From contig DATMGE010000026.1 in the NCBI GenBank assembly GCA_035555795.1, forward strand, positions 17,437 to 81,436: a stretch of DNA of 64,000 nt, written 5' to 3'. Positions within the stretch are counted from its first letter, which is position 1; the number at the start of each line of letters is the position of its first letter. A program made the translations under genes and the position numbers. The notes beneath the pieces were generated by a model. That model was not told the origin of the DNA. It worked only from the letters and a program-made list of their open reading frames with translations, and did no database searches. Shown one piece after another: positions 26,483 through 35,661 of the stretch. Source of the DNA: RCIO01 sp035555795 (GTDB lineage: Bacteria > Pseudomonadota > Alphaproteobacteria > Rhizobiales > Rhizobiaceae).

Positions 26483-28342
26483 ATGAAGCGTTTCGATGTA
26501 ATTGTGGTGGGCGGCGGGCATGCAGGCTGCGAGGCCGCAGCCGCATCAGCCCGCATGGGCGCGTCGACGGCGCTGATCACCCTTTCTGCTTCCTCGATTG
26601 GCGTCATGTCCTGCAATCCCGCGATTGGCGGGATTGGCAAGGGACAGCTTGTCCGGGAGATCGACGCATTGGATGGGCTGATGGGACGTGCGGCGGATGC
26701 GGCCGGTATCCAGTTCCGCATGCTCAACAAGCGCAAGGGGCCGGCGGTCTGGGGACCGCGTACGCAGGCCGATCGCAAGCTTTACCGCGAGGCGGTGCAA
26801 TCGCTGATCCGATCGCAGCCCTCGTTGGAAGTCGTGGAGGGGGAGGTCGCCGCGCTTCATATCGAAAATGGCAGGGCAAATGGGCTGGAACTGGCCGACG
26901 GGCGCGTTTTCCATTGCGGCGCCATCGTACTGACGACGGGAACCTTTCTGCGAGGCCTCATTCATATGGGCCAGCAGAAGATCGTCGCCGGAAGGATCAA
27001 CGAACCTGCCGCGGAGAAACTCTCTGCATCACTGCTGCGTCACGGCTTTCAACTGGGGCGGCTCAAGACGGGCACGCCGCCGCGAATCGACGGCCGGACG
27101 ATCGATTGGGACAGCGTCGGTGTGCAGGAGGCGGATCCACAGCCGGTTCCGTTCTCCCTCATGACGGATGCGATCACCGTGCCGCAGATTTCCTGCGGCG
27201 TAACCCGAACGACCGCGGTCACACATGCCGTCATTCGAGACAATCTCCATCAGTCGGCGCTCTATTCCGGTGCGATCGAGGGCATTGGGCCGCGCTATTG
27301 CCCTTCGATCGAGGACAAGATCGTCAAGTTCGGCGACCGCGACGGACACCAGATTTTCCTCGAACCGGAAGGTCTGGACGACGATACGGTCTATCCGAAT
27401 GGTATTTCGACATCGCTACCGGCTGAGGTGCAGGAGGCTATCGTCAAATCCATTCCGGGTCTGGAGCAGGCTCGCATTCTCCAGCCCGGTTATGCGATCG
27501 AATATGACCATGTCGATCCACGTGAACTGACGACCGCGCTGGAAACAAGGCGGGTCCGTGGTTTGTTCCTGGCGGGGCAGATCAACGGGACCACCGGCTA
27601 TGAGGAGGCGGGGGCGCAGGGCATTCTGGCCGGCATCAATGCGGCGCGGCGTGCATCCGGCGCCGATCCGGTCATTCTTGGCCGAACGGAAGCGTATATT
27701 GGGGTGATGGTTGATGATCTCACCAGATCTGGTGTTTCAGAGCCCTATCGCATGTTCACATCCCGCGCTGAGTTCCGTCTCATGCTGCGCGCCGACAATG
27801 CGGACCGTCGTTTGACGCCGGTGGCGATCAGGTTGGGTCTCGTCGGGCGTGAGAGACGAGAACGCTATGAGCAGCAGGTCAGCAGGTACGAGCGCGCCAT
27901 TGCGCAGCTCTGCTCGGTTCGCATCTCGCCGAACGAAGCTGCGAATTTCGGCATCAGCCTGAACCATGATGGCGTGAGGCGTAGTCTTTTTGATCTTCTT
28001 GCCTATCCCAATGTCGATTTCGCGCAGTTGATCGGCATATGCCCGCAACTGGCCGAGATCGACCAGCGAACCAGGGAAGCCATTGAAATCGAAGCAGCTT
28101 ATGCTGTTTATCTCGCCCGCCAGGAGGAAGATGCGGCGCGGCTGCGCGCGGAAGACGCACATCCGCTGCCGGACACACTCGATTATGCAGGGATGCCCGG
28201 ACTTTCAAACGAACTGAAGCAGAAGCTTCTCGCGCGTCAACCGCGAACGCTGGGTGAGGCCCAGCGGATCGAGGGTATGACGCCGGCGGCCTTGACGATC
28301 ATTCTGGCGCGCTCAGCGGGAGGTGAGCGACGTGTTGCGTGA
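26483..28342 (+). CDS. mnmG: tRNA uridine-5-carboxymethylaminomethyl synthesis enzyme MnmG
   Basis: MnmG (GidA) is the FAD/NADH-dependent partner of MnmE. The 619-residue protein has the FAD dinucleotide-binding motif VVGGGHAGCEAA at 8-19. The catalytic cysteine region includes LKTGTPPRIDGRTI, and the FAD-binding GITNGTTGYEEAAAQG-type block is seen here as INGTTGYEEAGAQGI, with the MnmE-binding C-terminal helices at ~550-619. The frame is open upstream through the parS repeats, but the ATG at 26483 is the family start. The stop lies inside the start of rsmG. Confidence 0.97.
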   Translation: MKRFDVIVVGGGHAGCEAAAASARMGASTALITLSASSIGVMSCNPAIGGIGKGQLVREIDALDGLMGRAADAAGIQFRMLNKRKGPAVWGPRTQADRKLYREAVQSLIRSQPSLEVVEGEVAALHIENGRANGLELADGRVFHCGAIVLTTGTFLRGLIHMGQQKIVAGRINEPAAEKLSASLLRHGFQLGRLKTGTPPRIDGRTIDWDSVGVQEADPQPVPFSLMTDAITVPQISCGVTRTTAVTHAVIRDNLHQSALYSGAIEGIGPRYCPSIEDKIVKFGDRDGHQIFLEPEGLDDDTVYPNGISTSLPAEVQEAIVKSIPGLEQARILQPGYAIEYDHVDPRELTTALETRRVRGLFLAGQINGTTGYEEAGAQGILAGINAARRASGADPVILGRTEAYIGVMVDDLTRSGVSEPYRMFTSRAEFRLMLRADNADRRLTPVAIRLGLVGRERRERYEQQVSRYERAIAQLCSVRISPNEAANFGISLNHDGVRRSLFDLLAYPNVDFAQLIGICPQLAEIDQRTREAIEIEAAYAVYLARQEEDAARLRAEDAHPLPDTLDYAGMPGLSNELKQKLLARQPRTLGEAQRIEGMTPAALTIILARSAGGERRVA

Positions 28343-28967
28343 TAGTCGGCTGGCGCAGATCCAATCAGTGGCCGGTTCTGTTTCACGTGAAACGTTTGAC
28401 AGGATCGAATCATTCGAGGCGCACTTTCGTAGGTGGAACAGCGCCATCAATCTCGTCGCCCCTTCTACGCTTCCGGAGCTTTGGGACCGGCATATACTCG
28501 ATAGCGCACAGCTCGTGCCCCATGCACGAAATGCGAAAAAATGGGCGGATCTGGGCTCGGGCGGCGGCTTTCCGGGCGCGATCGTCGCCATTTTGCTGAA
28601 CGGAGACTGCGTCGTGCATCTGGTTGAAAGCAACCAGAAGAAGGCCGCCTTTCTGCGAACAACCCTCGCAACTCTCGGCATAAGCACGGCATTCGTCCAT
28701 CCTCAGCGGATCGAGCAGGCTGCCGCTCGAATCGGGGACGTGGATATCGTTTCCGCGCGGGCATTGACCGCGCTGCCCGATTTGCTGGCGCTTTCCGCGC
28801 CTTTCATGATGCGTGGCGCCCGGGGTCTCTTCCACAAAGGCCGGGATTATCGGCGAGAGGTGGAAGAAAGCCGTGACGCGTGGAAGTTTGATCTGGTAGA
28901 ACATCCGAGCCTGGTCGATCCGACCAGCATCATATTGGACGTTAGCGGGCTCAGGCGTACGGTCTGA
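28332..28967 (+). CDS. rsmG: 16S rRNA (guanine527-N7)-methyltransferase
   Basis: RsmG (GidB) methylates G527 of 16S rRNA using S-adenosylmethionine. The SAM-binding motif WADLGSGGGFPGAIVAI and the LVESNQKKAAFLR motif are clear. I use the GTG at 28332, giving 211 residues, because the GGGAGGTGA ribosome binding site at 28318-28326 is correctly spaced for it. A GTG at 28323 is also in frame but lies within that site. The gene overlaps mnmG by 11 bases. The SVSRETF segment near the N-terminus is encoded by a parS site. Confidence 0.94.
   Translation: MLRDSRLAQIQSVAGSVSRETFDRIESFEAHFRRWNSAINLVAPSTLPELWDRHILDSAQLVPHARNAKKWADLGSGGGFPGAIVAILLNGDCVVHLVESNQKKAAFLRTTLATLGISTAFVHPQRIEQAAARIGDVDIVSARALTALPDLLALSAPFMMRGARGLFHKGRDYRREVEESRDAWKFDLVEHPSLVDPTSIILDVSGLRRTV
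28379..28394. promoter_or_regulatory. parS: parS site inside rsmG
   Basis: TGTTTCACGTGAAACG matches the parS consensus at 15 of 16 positions; only the last base differs. It is the best match in the window and lies about 600 bp upstream of parA within the rsmG coding region. Intragenic parS at this locus is common in bacteria. Confidence 0.88.
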
Positions 28968-28984
28968 GCAAAGGGTCAGACGAG

Positions 28985-29764
28985 ATGCGCATCATCACCG
29001 TGGCCAATCAGAAGGGCGGTGTCGGCAAGACGACCACTGCCATCAACCTCGCAACTGCCCTTGCGGCCATCGGCGAACGGCCGCTGATCATGGATCTGGA
29101 TCCGCAGGGCAATGCCAGTACCGGCCTGGGAATCGAACGCAGCGAGCGTCTTCTGTCGTCCTATGACGTCGTGGTGGGCAATGCCTCCATCGAGCAGGCG
29201 GCTATCGCAACGGCGGTGCCAGGTCTTTCCATCGTTCCCTCGACGCTCGACCTGCTCGGCGTCGAAATGGAGATCGCTTCGGCGCCGGATCGTGTCTCGC
29301 GGCTGAAGCGTGCGCTTCAGCTCACGCCGGCAAATGCCTTCTCCTATGTGCTGATCGACTGTCCGCCGTCGCTCAACCTGTTGACGTTGAACTCGATGGC
29401 GGCCGCCGATTCCGTGCTTGTGCCGCTGCAATGCGAATTCTTCGCGCTGGAGGGCTTGAGCCAATTGCTCCAGACGGTGGATCAGGTGCGGCGGACGATC
29501 AATCCCGATCTCAGCATCCAAGGCATCGTTCTGACCATGTATGACGGCCGGAATAACCTTGCGAATCAAGTGGTTGACGATGTCAGGACCCATATGGGCG
29601 ATACCGTCTACCAGACGGTGATACCGCGCAATGTGCGGGTCTCGGAAGCGCCATCCTATGGAAAGCCGGCACTTCTCTATGACCTCAAATGCGCGGGAAG
29701 CCAGGCCTATCTGCAACTCGCTTCAGAGGTCATCCGCCGGGAACGGCAGTTGCAGGCGGCATAG
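28985..29764 (+). CDS. parA: Chromosome partitioning ATPase ParA
   Basis: ParA forms ATP-dependent gradients on the nucleoid that pull ParB-parS complexes toward the pole. The 259-residue protein begins MRIITVANQKGGVGKTTTAI, the deviant Walker A with signature Lys10 and Lys15. Walker A' (LIMDLDPQGNASTGLG) and Walker B (YVLIDCPPSLNLLT) follow. It lacks the N-terminal HTH of plasmid ParA type Ia proteins, so it is the chromosomal (Soj) type. It starts 17 bases after rsmG and is followed closely by parB. Confidence 0.97.
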   Translation: MRIITVANQKGGVGKTTTAINLATALAAIGERPLIMDLDPQGNASTGLGIERSERLLSSYDVVVGNASIEQAAIATAVPGLSIVPSTLDLLGVEMEIASAPDRVSRLKRALQLTPANAFSYVLIDCPPSLNLLTLNSMAAADSVLVPLQCEFFALEGLSQLLQTVDQVRRTINPDLSIQGIVLTMYDGRNNLANQVVDDVRTHMGDTVYQTVIPRNVRVSEAPSYGKPALLYDLKCAGSQAYLQLASEVIRRERQLQAA

Positions 29765-29770
29765 ACGGAG

Positions 29771-30658
29771 ATGGATGTGAACGAAGATCCCTCACGGAAA
29801 CGGCTCGGTCGCGGCCTGGCCGCCCTTATCGGCGAAATGGATCAACCCGCCGCCGCCACTTCCGGGGCGGTTCGCAACGCCGACGGCCGGGTGCCGATCG
29901 CTTTTGTCGCCCCCAATCCGCGTAATCCGCGCCGGAATTTCAGCGATGCCGAGCTTGCCGATCTCGCCCAGTCGATCCGTGAGCACGGCGTCGTCCAGCC
30001 CGTGGTGGTTCGCCCGTCGCGAGCCACATCCGGCCATTACGAGATCATTGCCGGCGAGCGCCGCTGGCGCGCGGCGCAGCGGGCGGGACTCGCCGAACTG
30101 CCGGTCATCATCCGGGAGGTCGACGACCGGGTCGCGCTCGAACTGGCGATTGTTGAGAACGTCCAGCGTTCCGACCTCAATCCGGTCGAGGAAGCGAGCG
30201 GCTACCAGAAGCTGATCGACGAGCACAATTACACCCAGCTCGATCTCGCCAATGTGATCGGCAAGAGCCGCAGCCATGTCGCCAATACGCTGCGCCTGCT
30301 GCGCCTGCCCAATGTGATCCAGGATATGCTTGTTGACGGCACCCTGTCGGCCGGCCATGCGCGCACGCTCGTGACCAGCGCCGATCCGGCTGCCCTTGCG
30401 AAGCGGATCGTGGAAGAAGGGCTTTCGGTACGCCAGGCCGAAGCGCTGGCGCAAATGCCGGCCGGCGAGCAGGAAAAGCCTGCCGCGCCGCACAAGGACG
30501 AAGCCAAGGACGCCGACACGCTCGCACTCGAGAAACTGCTCAGCGATTCGATGGGAATGCGCGTGATGGTCAATCACAAGAACCGCGGCGGCGAACTGCG
30601 CATCCAATATCGATCGCTTGAACAGCTCGATGAGATTTGCCGGCGCATCAAGGGTTAA
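29771..30658 (+). CDS. parB: Chromosome partitioning protein ParB
   Basis: ParB loads on parS, spreads as a CTP-dependent clamp and nucleates the origin partition complex. The 295-residue protein has the N-terminal ParA-interacting stretch (RKRLGRGLAALIG, residues ~9-21), the CTP-binding N-domain with the GERRWRA motif at 95-101, the parS-binding HTH (LDLANVIGKSRSHVANTLRLL), and a C-terminal dimerisation domain ending YRSLEQLDEICRRIKG. It starts 6 bases after parA. Its 3' end overlaps the convergent holA gene by 11 bases. Confidence 0.97.
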   Translation: MDVNEDPSRKRLGRGLAALIGEMDQPAAATSGAVRNADGRVPIAFVAPNPRNPRRNFSDAELADLAQSIREHGVVQPVVVRPSRATSGHYEIIAGERRWRAAQRAGLAELPVIIREVDDRVALELAIVENVQRSDLNPVEEASGYQKLIDEHNYTQLDLANVIGKSRSHVANTLRLLRLPNVIQDMLVDGTLSAGHARTLVTSADPAALAKRIVEEGLSVRQAEALAQMPAGEQEKPAAPHKDEAKDADTLALEKLLSDSMGMRVMVNHKNRGGELRIQYRSLEQLDEICRRIKG

Positions 30659-31697
30659 GCCGGCTAATTTTCCTTGATTCAAGCGCGATAGCCATCATGG
30701 CGTGTCGTGCTACAGAAGCCGCCAGATCCGGGCGTCTGCGCGTTTCGAGAACCGTGCGGTTGAGGCGCTGCAGGATGCGCGACAGGCTTTCTGCCCGGTG
30801 ACGTTCGAGCGCAGCCTGGACCAGGGACTTGCGAGCGAAAAAGACCGGTGGCCGGGCGCCCGCGACGGCCGCGCCCGCAGGCTTTCCATTGGCCTCCATA
30901 TCGGCCCGCAGCGCCAGCAGCATCTGAAACTGCCGTATCGCGCCCGCCAGCACCAGGAATGGCGGCTGGCCCGCGCGCATGACTTGCGAATAGGCGCTGT
31001 CGAAGGCACTGACATCGCCGACGATTGCCGCGTCGACGGCGTTGTCGACGGAGACGGCCGCCACATCGCCGGTGGCGGCAACCACGTCCGTCAGTTCGAT
31101 CCGCTCGCGTCCCTGACAATAGAGCACCAGCTTGGTCAGTTCCGAACGGCTGGCGAGACGGTCGCCGCCGAGCGACGCCTTGAGCAAATGGCGCGCTTCG
31201 AGCGAGATCGTCAGCCTGGCGGCGCTCAATTCCTGCTCGATCAGCGCGTCCAGTGCGCGGGCTTCGTCGGCGTAGCAGGGGAGCGCCATGGCAGTGGCCG
31301 CCTTCTCCGTCATCGTCCGCAGTGGGGCCGTCTTCTTCAGGTCGCCAGCCTCGATGAGCACGACCGCGTCGCGTGCCGGAGCGGTGGCGAGGGCTGCAAC
31401 CTGGTCTGCCAGGCCTTTCTGGGCGCCGGCATCCGTTACCCAGATCAGCCGCCGGTCGGCGAACATGGGAACCGTCCGTGCCTCATCCGCCAGTCGTCCG
31501 GGATCCTGCTCGATGACGGACGCATCGAGGCGCACCACGCTGAAAGGGTCGTCCAGCGGGAGCCCCAATCCCTGTGCGAATCGCCGCTCGCGTTCGGAAA
31601 CGAGGCCGCGATCCGGGCCGTAGACCAGCACGATGCCCATGGCCTTGTCCGGCCGGGCGATCCATCCATCGACCTCATGGGCCTTTTTCTGTGCCAA
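30648..31697 (-). CDS. holA: DNA polymerase III delta subunit
   Basis: HolA is the clamp-loader subunit that opens the beta sliding clamp. The 349-residue protein has the family start (AHEVDGWIARPDKAMGIVLVYGPDRGLVSERER, quoted in part), a degenerate AAA+ domain without a working Walker A, and the C-terminal collar region with the RQFQMLLALRADME and MMAIALES helices. It is convergent with parB, overlapping by 11 bases, and is followed upstream by tRNA-Arg on the same strand. Confidence 0.93.
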   Translation of the reverse strand: MAQKKAHEVDGWIARPDKAMGIVLVYGPDRGLVSERERRFAQGLGLPLDDPFSVVRLDASVIEQDPGRLADEARTVPMFADRRLIWVTDAGAQKGLADQVAALATAPARDAVVLIEAGDLKKTAPLRTMTEKAATAMALPCYADEARALDALIEQELSAARLTISLEARHLLKASLGGDRLASRSELTKLVLYCQGRERIELTDVVAATGDVAAVSVDNAVDAAIVGDVSAFDSAYSQVMRAGQPPFLVLAGAIRQFQMLLALRADMEANGKPAGAAVAGARPPVFFARKSLVQAALERHRAESLSRILQRLNRTVLETRRRPDLAASVARHAMMAIALESRKISRLNP

Positions 31698-31753
31698 GCT
31701 TCGTCTCGCAAAATGGACCGGTGAAGGACGGCGTCGCCCTTGGGACTGGCAGA

Positions 31754-31830
31754 TGGTGATCCCGACAGGATTCGAACCTGTGACCCTCAGATTAGGAATC
31801 TGATGCTCTATCCTACTGAGCTACGGGACC
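31754..31830 (-). tRNA. tRNA-Arg (anticodon CCT)
   Basis: A complete cloverleaf on the minus strand. The acceptor GGTCCCG pairs with CGGGATC (one G-U pair), the D-loop contains AGCTCAGTAGGA, the anticodon stem TCAGA/TCTGA encloses TTCCTAA with anticodon CCT, and the T-loop is GTTCGAATC. Discriminator A and an encoded CCA end follow (31754-31756). It reads AGG codons. Confidence 0.97.
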
Positions 31831-31872
31831 ATGGGTGAAGACATAGCTGCTTCGGCCGTCCGCGCCAAGATG

Positions 31873-33036
31873 TCAGGCGGGCAGGGCGCGTTCGACGAGC
31901 TGCACCCAGTAGCTTACGCCCTGCGGGATGATCTCGTCGTTGAAATCATAGGCCGGATTGTGAAGTCCTGCCGACGCGCCGTTGCCGAGGAAGATGAAGG
32001 CTCCGGGACGTGCCTCGAGCATATAGGAGAAATCCTCTCCGCCCATGACGGGCTGCGTTGCCGTGTCCACATGGGCTTCGCCGACGATCTCCGCCGCCAC
32101 GGCGGCGGCGAAGTCCGTCTGTGTCGCATGGTTGTAGGTGACCGGATAGTTGACGTCGATCTCCACCTCCGCGGCGACCCCGAAAGTAGCGGCGACGCCG
32201 TCGCAGATTTCGCGGAAGCGGCGATAGGTGTCGGCGGCGACCTCCTTGCGCAGGGTGCGGATCGTGCCGCCGAGCGATGCGGACTGCGCGATGACGTTGT
32301 GGGCCTCGCCGGCATGGATCTTGGTGACCGAGACCACGACCGAATCGATCGGGTCGGTGTTTCGCGAGGCAATGGTCTGCAGGGCGAGAACGAGCTGGCT
32401 TGCCGCCACGACCGGGTCGATCGTGGTATGCGGCATCGCCGCATGCCCGCCCCGACCGACGAGCTTCACGTCGAACTCCGCCGTCGCCGCCATGATGGGG
32501 CCCGGTCGGATCGCGAAGGTGCCGGCCGGCAGGCCGGGCATATTGTGCATGCCGTAGACGGCCTCTATGCCGAAGCGCTCGACGAGGCCGTCGTCCAGCA
32601 TCGCCTTGCCGCCGGCGCCGCCCTCTTCCGCCGGCTGGAAGATCAGCACCGCCGTCCCGGAGAAATTGCGTGTCTCGGCGAGATATTTCGCCGCGCCGAG
32701 CAGCATGGCGGTGTGCCCGTCATGGCCGCAGGCATGCATCCGGCCGGGTATGCGGGACGCATAGGGCTTGCCGCTGATCTCCTGGAGCGGCAGGGCATCC
32801 ATGTCGGCGCGCAGGCCGATCGTCGATCCGGGCCCCCTCGCCCCCTTGATGATCGCGACGACGCCGGTTCGTCCGATGCCGGTCACGACCTCGTCGCAGC
32901 CGAAGCTGCGCAGCCGCTCGGCGACGAAGGCGGCCGTCTGGTGCACCTCGTAGAGGATTTCCGGCATTTGGTGCAGTTCATGCCGCCAGCCGGCGATCTC
33001 GTCTTGCATCTCTGCGGCGCGGTTCAGGATCGGCAT
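31873..33036 (-). CDS. M20 family metallo-amidohydrolase (hippurate hydrolase/HipO-like)
   Basis: A 387-residue amidohydrolase of the M20D branch, which removes acyl groups from N-acylated amino acids such as N-benzoylglycine or N-acetyl amino acids. Conserved features are the metal-binding RMHACGHDGHTAMLLGAA segment (Cys/His/Asp ligands), the catalytic Glu pair in IFQPAEEGGAGG, the dimerisation-domain motif VGRGGHAAMPH, and the terminal PVMGGEDFSYMLE. No signal peptide, so cytosolic. The natural substrate cannot be told from sequence. It is divergent from the carboxypeptidase gene. Confidence 0.88.
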   Translation of the reverse strand: MPILNRAAEMQDEIAGWRHELHQMPEILYEVHQTAAFVAERLRSFGCDEVVTGIGRTGVVAIIKGARGPGSTIGLRADMDALPLQEISGKPYASRIPGRMHACGHDGHTAMLLGAAKYLAETRNFSGTAVLIFQPAEEGGAGGKAMLDDGLVERFGIEAVYGMHNMPGLPAGTFAIRPGPIMAATAEFDVKLVGRGGHAAMPHTTIDPVVAASQLVLALQTIASRNTDPIDSVVVSVTKIHAGEAHNVIAQSASLGGTIRTLRKEVAADTYRRFREICDGVAATFGVAAEVEIDVNYPVTYNHATQTDFAAAVAAEIVGEAHVDTATQPVMGGEDFSYMLEARPGAFIFLGNGASAGLHNPAYDFNDEIIPQGVSYWVQLVERALPA

Positions 33037-33211
33037 GAGCGGGTTCCGTTTCGTCGGGGCCAGTCGGCAGCTTTTGCCATTCTGGCGTCACATAGGCTAA
33101 ATAGCTGCAATAGCGGCAGGATGCAGGCGGGAAGCGCTCCGGCGTTGCGCATGATACTGCCAGACAGTAGGGGCAGGATCCCTTGATCCGCAAGAGGCGA
33201 GCCGAATTGGC

Positions 33212-34303
33212 ATGAGAACCGGTTTTTTTGCAATCATCGCCGCCGCCATCTGGGCAGCCGCCGCGGCCGGTCCTGTACAGGCGGGGCCGCATATCGTGGT
33301 CGATCTGGGCAATGGCAAGGTCCTGTCGCAGGAGGGCGCCTTCCAGCCCTGGTATCCGGCCTCGCTCACCAAGCTGATGACGGCCTGGGTCGCTTTCCGC
33401 GCCATTGAGGACGGCCAGATGACCCTGCAATCGCCGGTGACCATATCGGCCAATGCGGCCAAGGAGCCGCCGAGCAAGATGGGCTACAAGCCCGGTTCGG
33501 TGCTGACGCTCGACAATGCGCTGAAGATCATCATGGTCAAGTCGGCCAATGACGTTGCGACAGCGATCGGTGAGAGCGTGGCGGGGTCCGAGGAAGCTTT
33601 CGCGCGGCGCATGAACCTCGAATCGCAGCGGCTCGGCATGACGGGTTCGCATTGGGTCAATGCGCATGGCCTGCATGCCGACCAGCAATTCACCACCGCG
33701 CGCGATCTTGCCGTGCTCGCCGCGTCGCTGCGCACGCGCTTTCCGCAATATGCCGGCTATTTCAAGATCGAGGCGATCGGCGCGGGCAAGACGATCATCC
33801 CCAACCACAATACGCTGATCGCCCGCTTTACCGGGGCTGACGGCATGAAGACGGGCTATACCTGTCCGTCCGGATTCAACATGGTCGCCTCGGCATCGCG
33901 CGACGGACGCACGCTGATTGCCGTGGTGATCGGCGAATCATCGACCGAAACCCGCGCGGAGAAGGCGGCCGAACTGCTGGTGCGGGGGTTCCGGACCGGC
34001 GGTTTCGCCGCGCCGCGCCTTGCAGGCCTTCGGCCTTCGGGCCGCACCACGGCGCAACCGGTCAATCTGCGCTCGACCATCTGCACGACCGAAGCGCGCG
34101 AGGCCCGCTGGAACAATCGCGGCGAGGGCGGCAAGGTCGTCATCCGCTCGCCGCATATTTTCGAGCTCGACCGTCCGCGCCGCGTGGTCGCGGTCGGGCT
34201 TGGCGGCGTGACCGGGCCGGTCGCACCGATGCCAGAATATGCCAATGTGCCGATCCCGACGCCGCGCCCGGACTACAGGCCGACACTGGCGCAGGGCGGC
34301 TGA
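33212..34303 (+). CDS. D-alanyl-D-alanine carboxypeptidase (serine-type, DacA/S11 family)
   Basis: A periplasmic penicillin-binding protein that trims the terminal D-Ala from peptidoglycan stem peptides. A signal peptide is visible (MRTGFFAIIAAAIWAAAAAG, cleavage near VQA-GP). The active-site motifs are complete: SxxK Ser51/Lys54 (SLTKLM), SxN at 111-113 (SAN) and KTG at 213-215. Beyond about residue 260 the sequence is a Pro/Arg-rich tail with no PBP5 C-terminal domain or amphipathic membrane anchor, so attachment to the membrane is uncertain. It is followed 4 bases later by the CobW-type gene. Confidence 0.9.
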   Translation: MRTGFFAIIAAAIWAAAAAGPVQAGPHIVVDLGNGKVLSQEGAFQPWYPASLTKLMTAWVAFRAIEDGQMTLQSPVTISANAAKEPPSKMGYKPGSVLTLDNALKIIMVKSANDVATAIGESVAGSEEAFARRMNLESQRLGMTGSHWVNAHGLHADQQFTTARDLAVLAASLRTRFPQYAGYFKIEAIGAGKTIIPNHNTLIARFTGADGMKTGYTCPSGFNMVASASRDGRTLIAVVIGESSTETRAEKAAELLVRGFRTGGFAAPRLAGLRPSGRTTAQPVNLRSTICTTEAREARWNNRGEGGKVVIRSPHIFELDRPRRVVAVGLGGVTGPVAPMPEYANVPIPTPRPDYRPTLAQGG

Positions 34304-34307
34304 TCCG

Positions 34308-35441
34308 ATGCGGCCCATGCCTGTTGCGGTCAACATCCTGACTGGCTTCCTCGGCGCGGGGAAGACGACGCTGCTCAACCGCCTTCTGCGCGACCCGGCG
34401 CTGGCGCATACGGCGGTCATCATCAATGAGTTCGGCGACGTCTCGCTCGACCATCTGCTGGTCGAGAAGGCCAATGACGACGTGATCGAACTGGCCGATG
34501 GCTGCGTCTGCTGCACGGTGCGCGGCGAACTGGTCGACACGCTGGCCGATCTGCTGGAGCGCGTACAGACCGGGCGGCTGGCCCGGCTCGACCGGATCGT
34601 CATCGAGACCACCGGCCTCGCCGACCCGGTGCCGGTGCTGCAATCCATCATGGGCCATCCGGTCTTCGTGCAGGAATTGCGGCTCGACGGCGTCATCACC
34701 GTGGTCGATGCGGTGCATGGGCTGGCGACGCTGGACCGGCATGAGGAGGCGGTGCGGCAGGTCGCGGTGGCCGACCGGCTGGTCATCGGCAAGGCCGATC
34801 TGGCGGATGATGCGACGGTTCGCGAATTGAAGGCTCGCCTCTCGACGCTCAATCCGTCGGCGGGCATCGTCGGGGCGGATGCGCCCGCCACGGCGCTTCT
34901 CGATGTCGGCCTGTGGAACCCGGCAACGAAATCGGCGGATGTCGCGCGCTGGCTGGGCGAAGCCGACGATCATTCTCACGACCATCACGACCATGACCAC
35001 GGCGACCACGAACATCATCATGGGCACCATCATGCGCATCACCACCACGGGCCGCATGATGACCGGGTGAGCAGCTTTTCGCTGGTTCATCACGGACCGC
35101 TCGCATGGGCGACGATCGAGATGTTCCTCGACCTGCTGCGCTCCACACAGGGCGAGCGGCTGCTGCGGCTCAAGGGCATCGTGGATGTGGCGGAAGATCC
35201 CGATCGGCCGCTGGTCATCCATGGGGTGCGCGGCATGATGCATCCGCCGGCATGGCTGGAGCGATGGCCGGCCACGCGCGAGACGCGCATCGTCATCATC
35301 GGCTACGATCTCGATGCCGATTATGTGCGGCGGCTTTTCGCGGGGTTCGTCGGCCAGGCCGCCGTGGATACGGCCGACAAGGCCGCTCTTACGGACAATC
35401 CGCTGTCGGTGCCGGGCTTCAAGCCGTCTTCCGCAGCCTGA
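34308..35441 (+). CDS. CobW/YjiA-family metal-binding GTPase
   Basis: A 377-residue GTPase of the COG0523 family, putative metallochaperones that deliver zinc or other metals, or act in cobalamin synthesis. Walker A is GFLGAGKT at 13-20, the metal-binding CVCC motif is at 66-69, Walker B is in DGVITVVDA, and the G4 motif is GKAD rather than NKxD. A histidine-rich linker at about 222-250, with roughly 18 His, joins the G domain to the CobW C-terminal domain. No cob genes are nearby, so a zinc or nickel role is as likely as cobalt. Confidence 0.88.
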   Translation: MRPMPVAVNILTGFLGAGKTTLLNRLLRDPALAHTAVIINEFGDVSLDHLLVEKANDDVIELADGCVCCTVRGELVDTLADLLERVQTGRLARLDRIVIETTGLADPVPVLQSIMGHPVFVQELRLDGVITVVDAVHGLATLDRHEEAVRQVAVADRLVIGKADLADDATVRELKARLSTLNPSAGIVGADAPATALLDVGLWNPATKSADVARWLGEADDHSHDHHDHDHGDHEHHHGHHHAHHHHGPHDDRVSSFSLVHHGPLAWATIEMFLDLLRSTQGERLLRLKGIVDVAEDPDRPLVIHGVRGMMHPPAWLERWPATRETRIVIIGYDLDADYVRRLFAGFVGQAAVDTADKAALTDNPLSVPGFKPSSAA

Positions 35442-35661
35442 AGCGGTGGCCGCCATCGGTGGCGTCGGTTTCCAGCAAGATGTGACCGGCTTCCCGGCAG
35501 AAGGCGGGAATGTCGATCACTGCCAGCGGATCTGTGGTGAGCACGACAAGTTCCTCGCCCGTCGCCATTGCCGACAGGCGACGGCGGGTCTTGAGGACGG
35601 GAAGCGGGCAGTTCAGGCCGCGCAGGTCGAGTTCCTGCGGCCCGGCGGATGGTGCGCTCAC
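35419..35661 (-). CDS. TusA-family sulfurtransferase
   Basis: An 80-residue sulfur-carrier protein of the TusA/SirA family. The CPxP motif with its active cysteine is in LDLRGLNCPLPVLKTRRRL (residues ~11-30), followed by a DIPAFCREAGH helix. It has the two-layer fold expected from its length. TusA relays persulfide sulfur to tRNA thiolation or molybdenum cofactor pathways; the specific acceptor is not evident. It starts with GTG overlapping the L,D-transpeptidase stop by 4 bases, and its 3' end overlaps the convergent CobW gene by 23 bases. Confidence 0.9.
   Translation of the reverse strand: MSAPSAGPQELDLRGLNCPLPVLKTRRRLSAMATGEELVVLTTDPLAVIDIPAFCREAGHILLETDATDGGHRFRLRKTA

Noticed and set aside
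27517..27532. Another CACGTGAA core inside mnmG
   Set aside because: Only about 10 of 16 positions match parS, the level expected for chance matches to the core.
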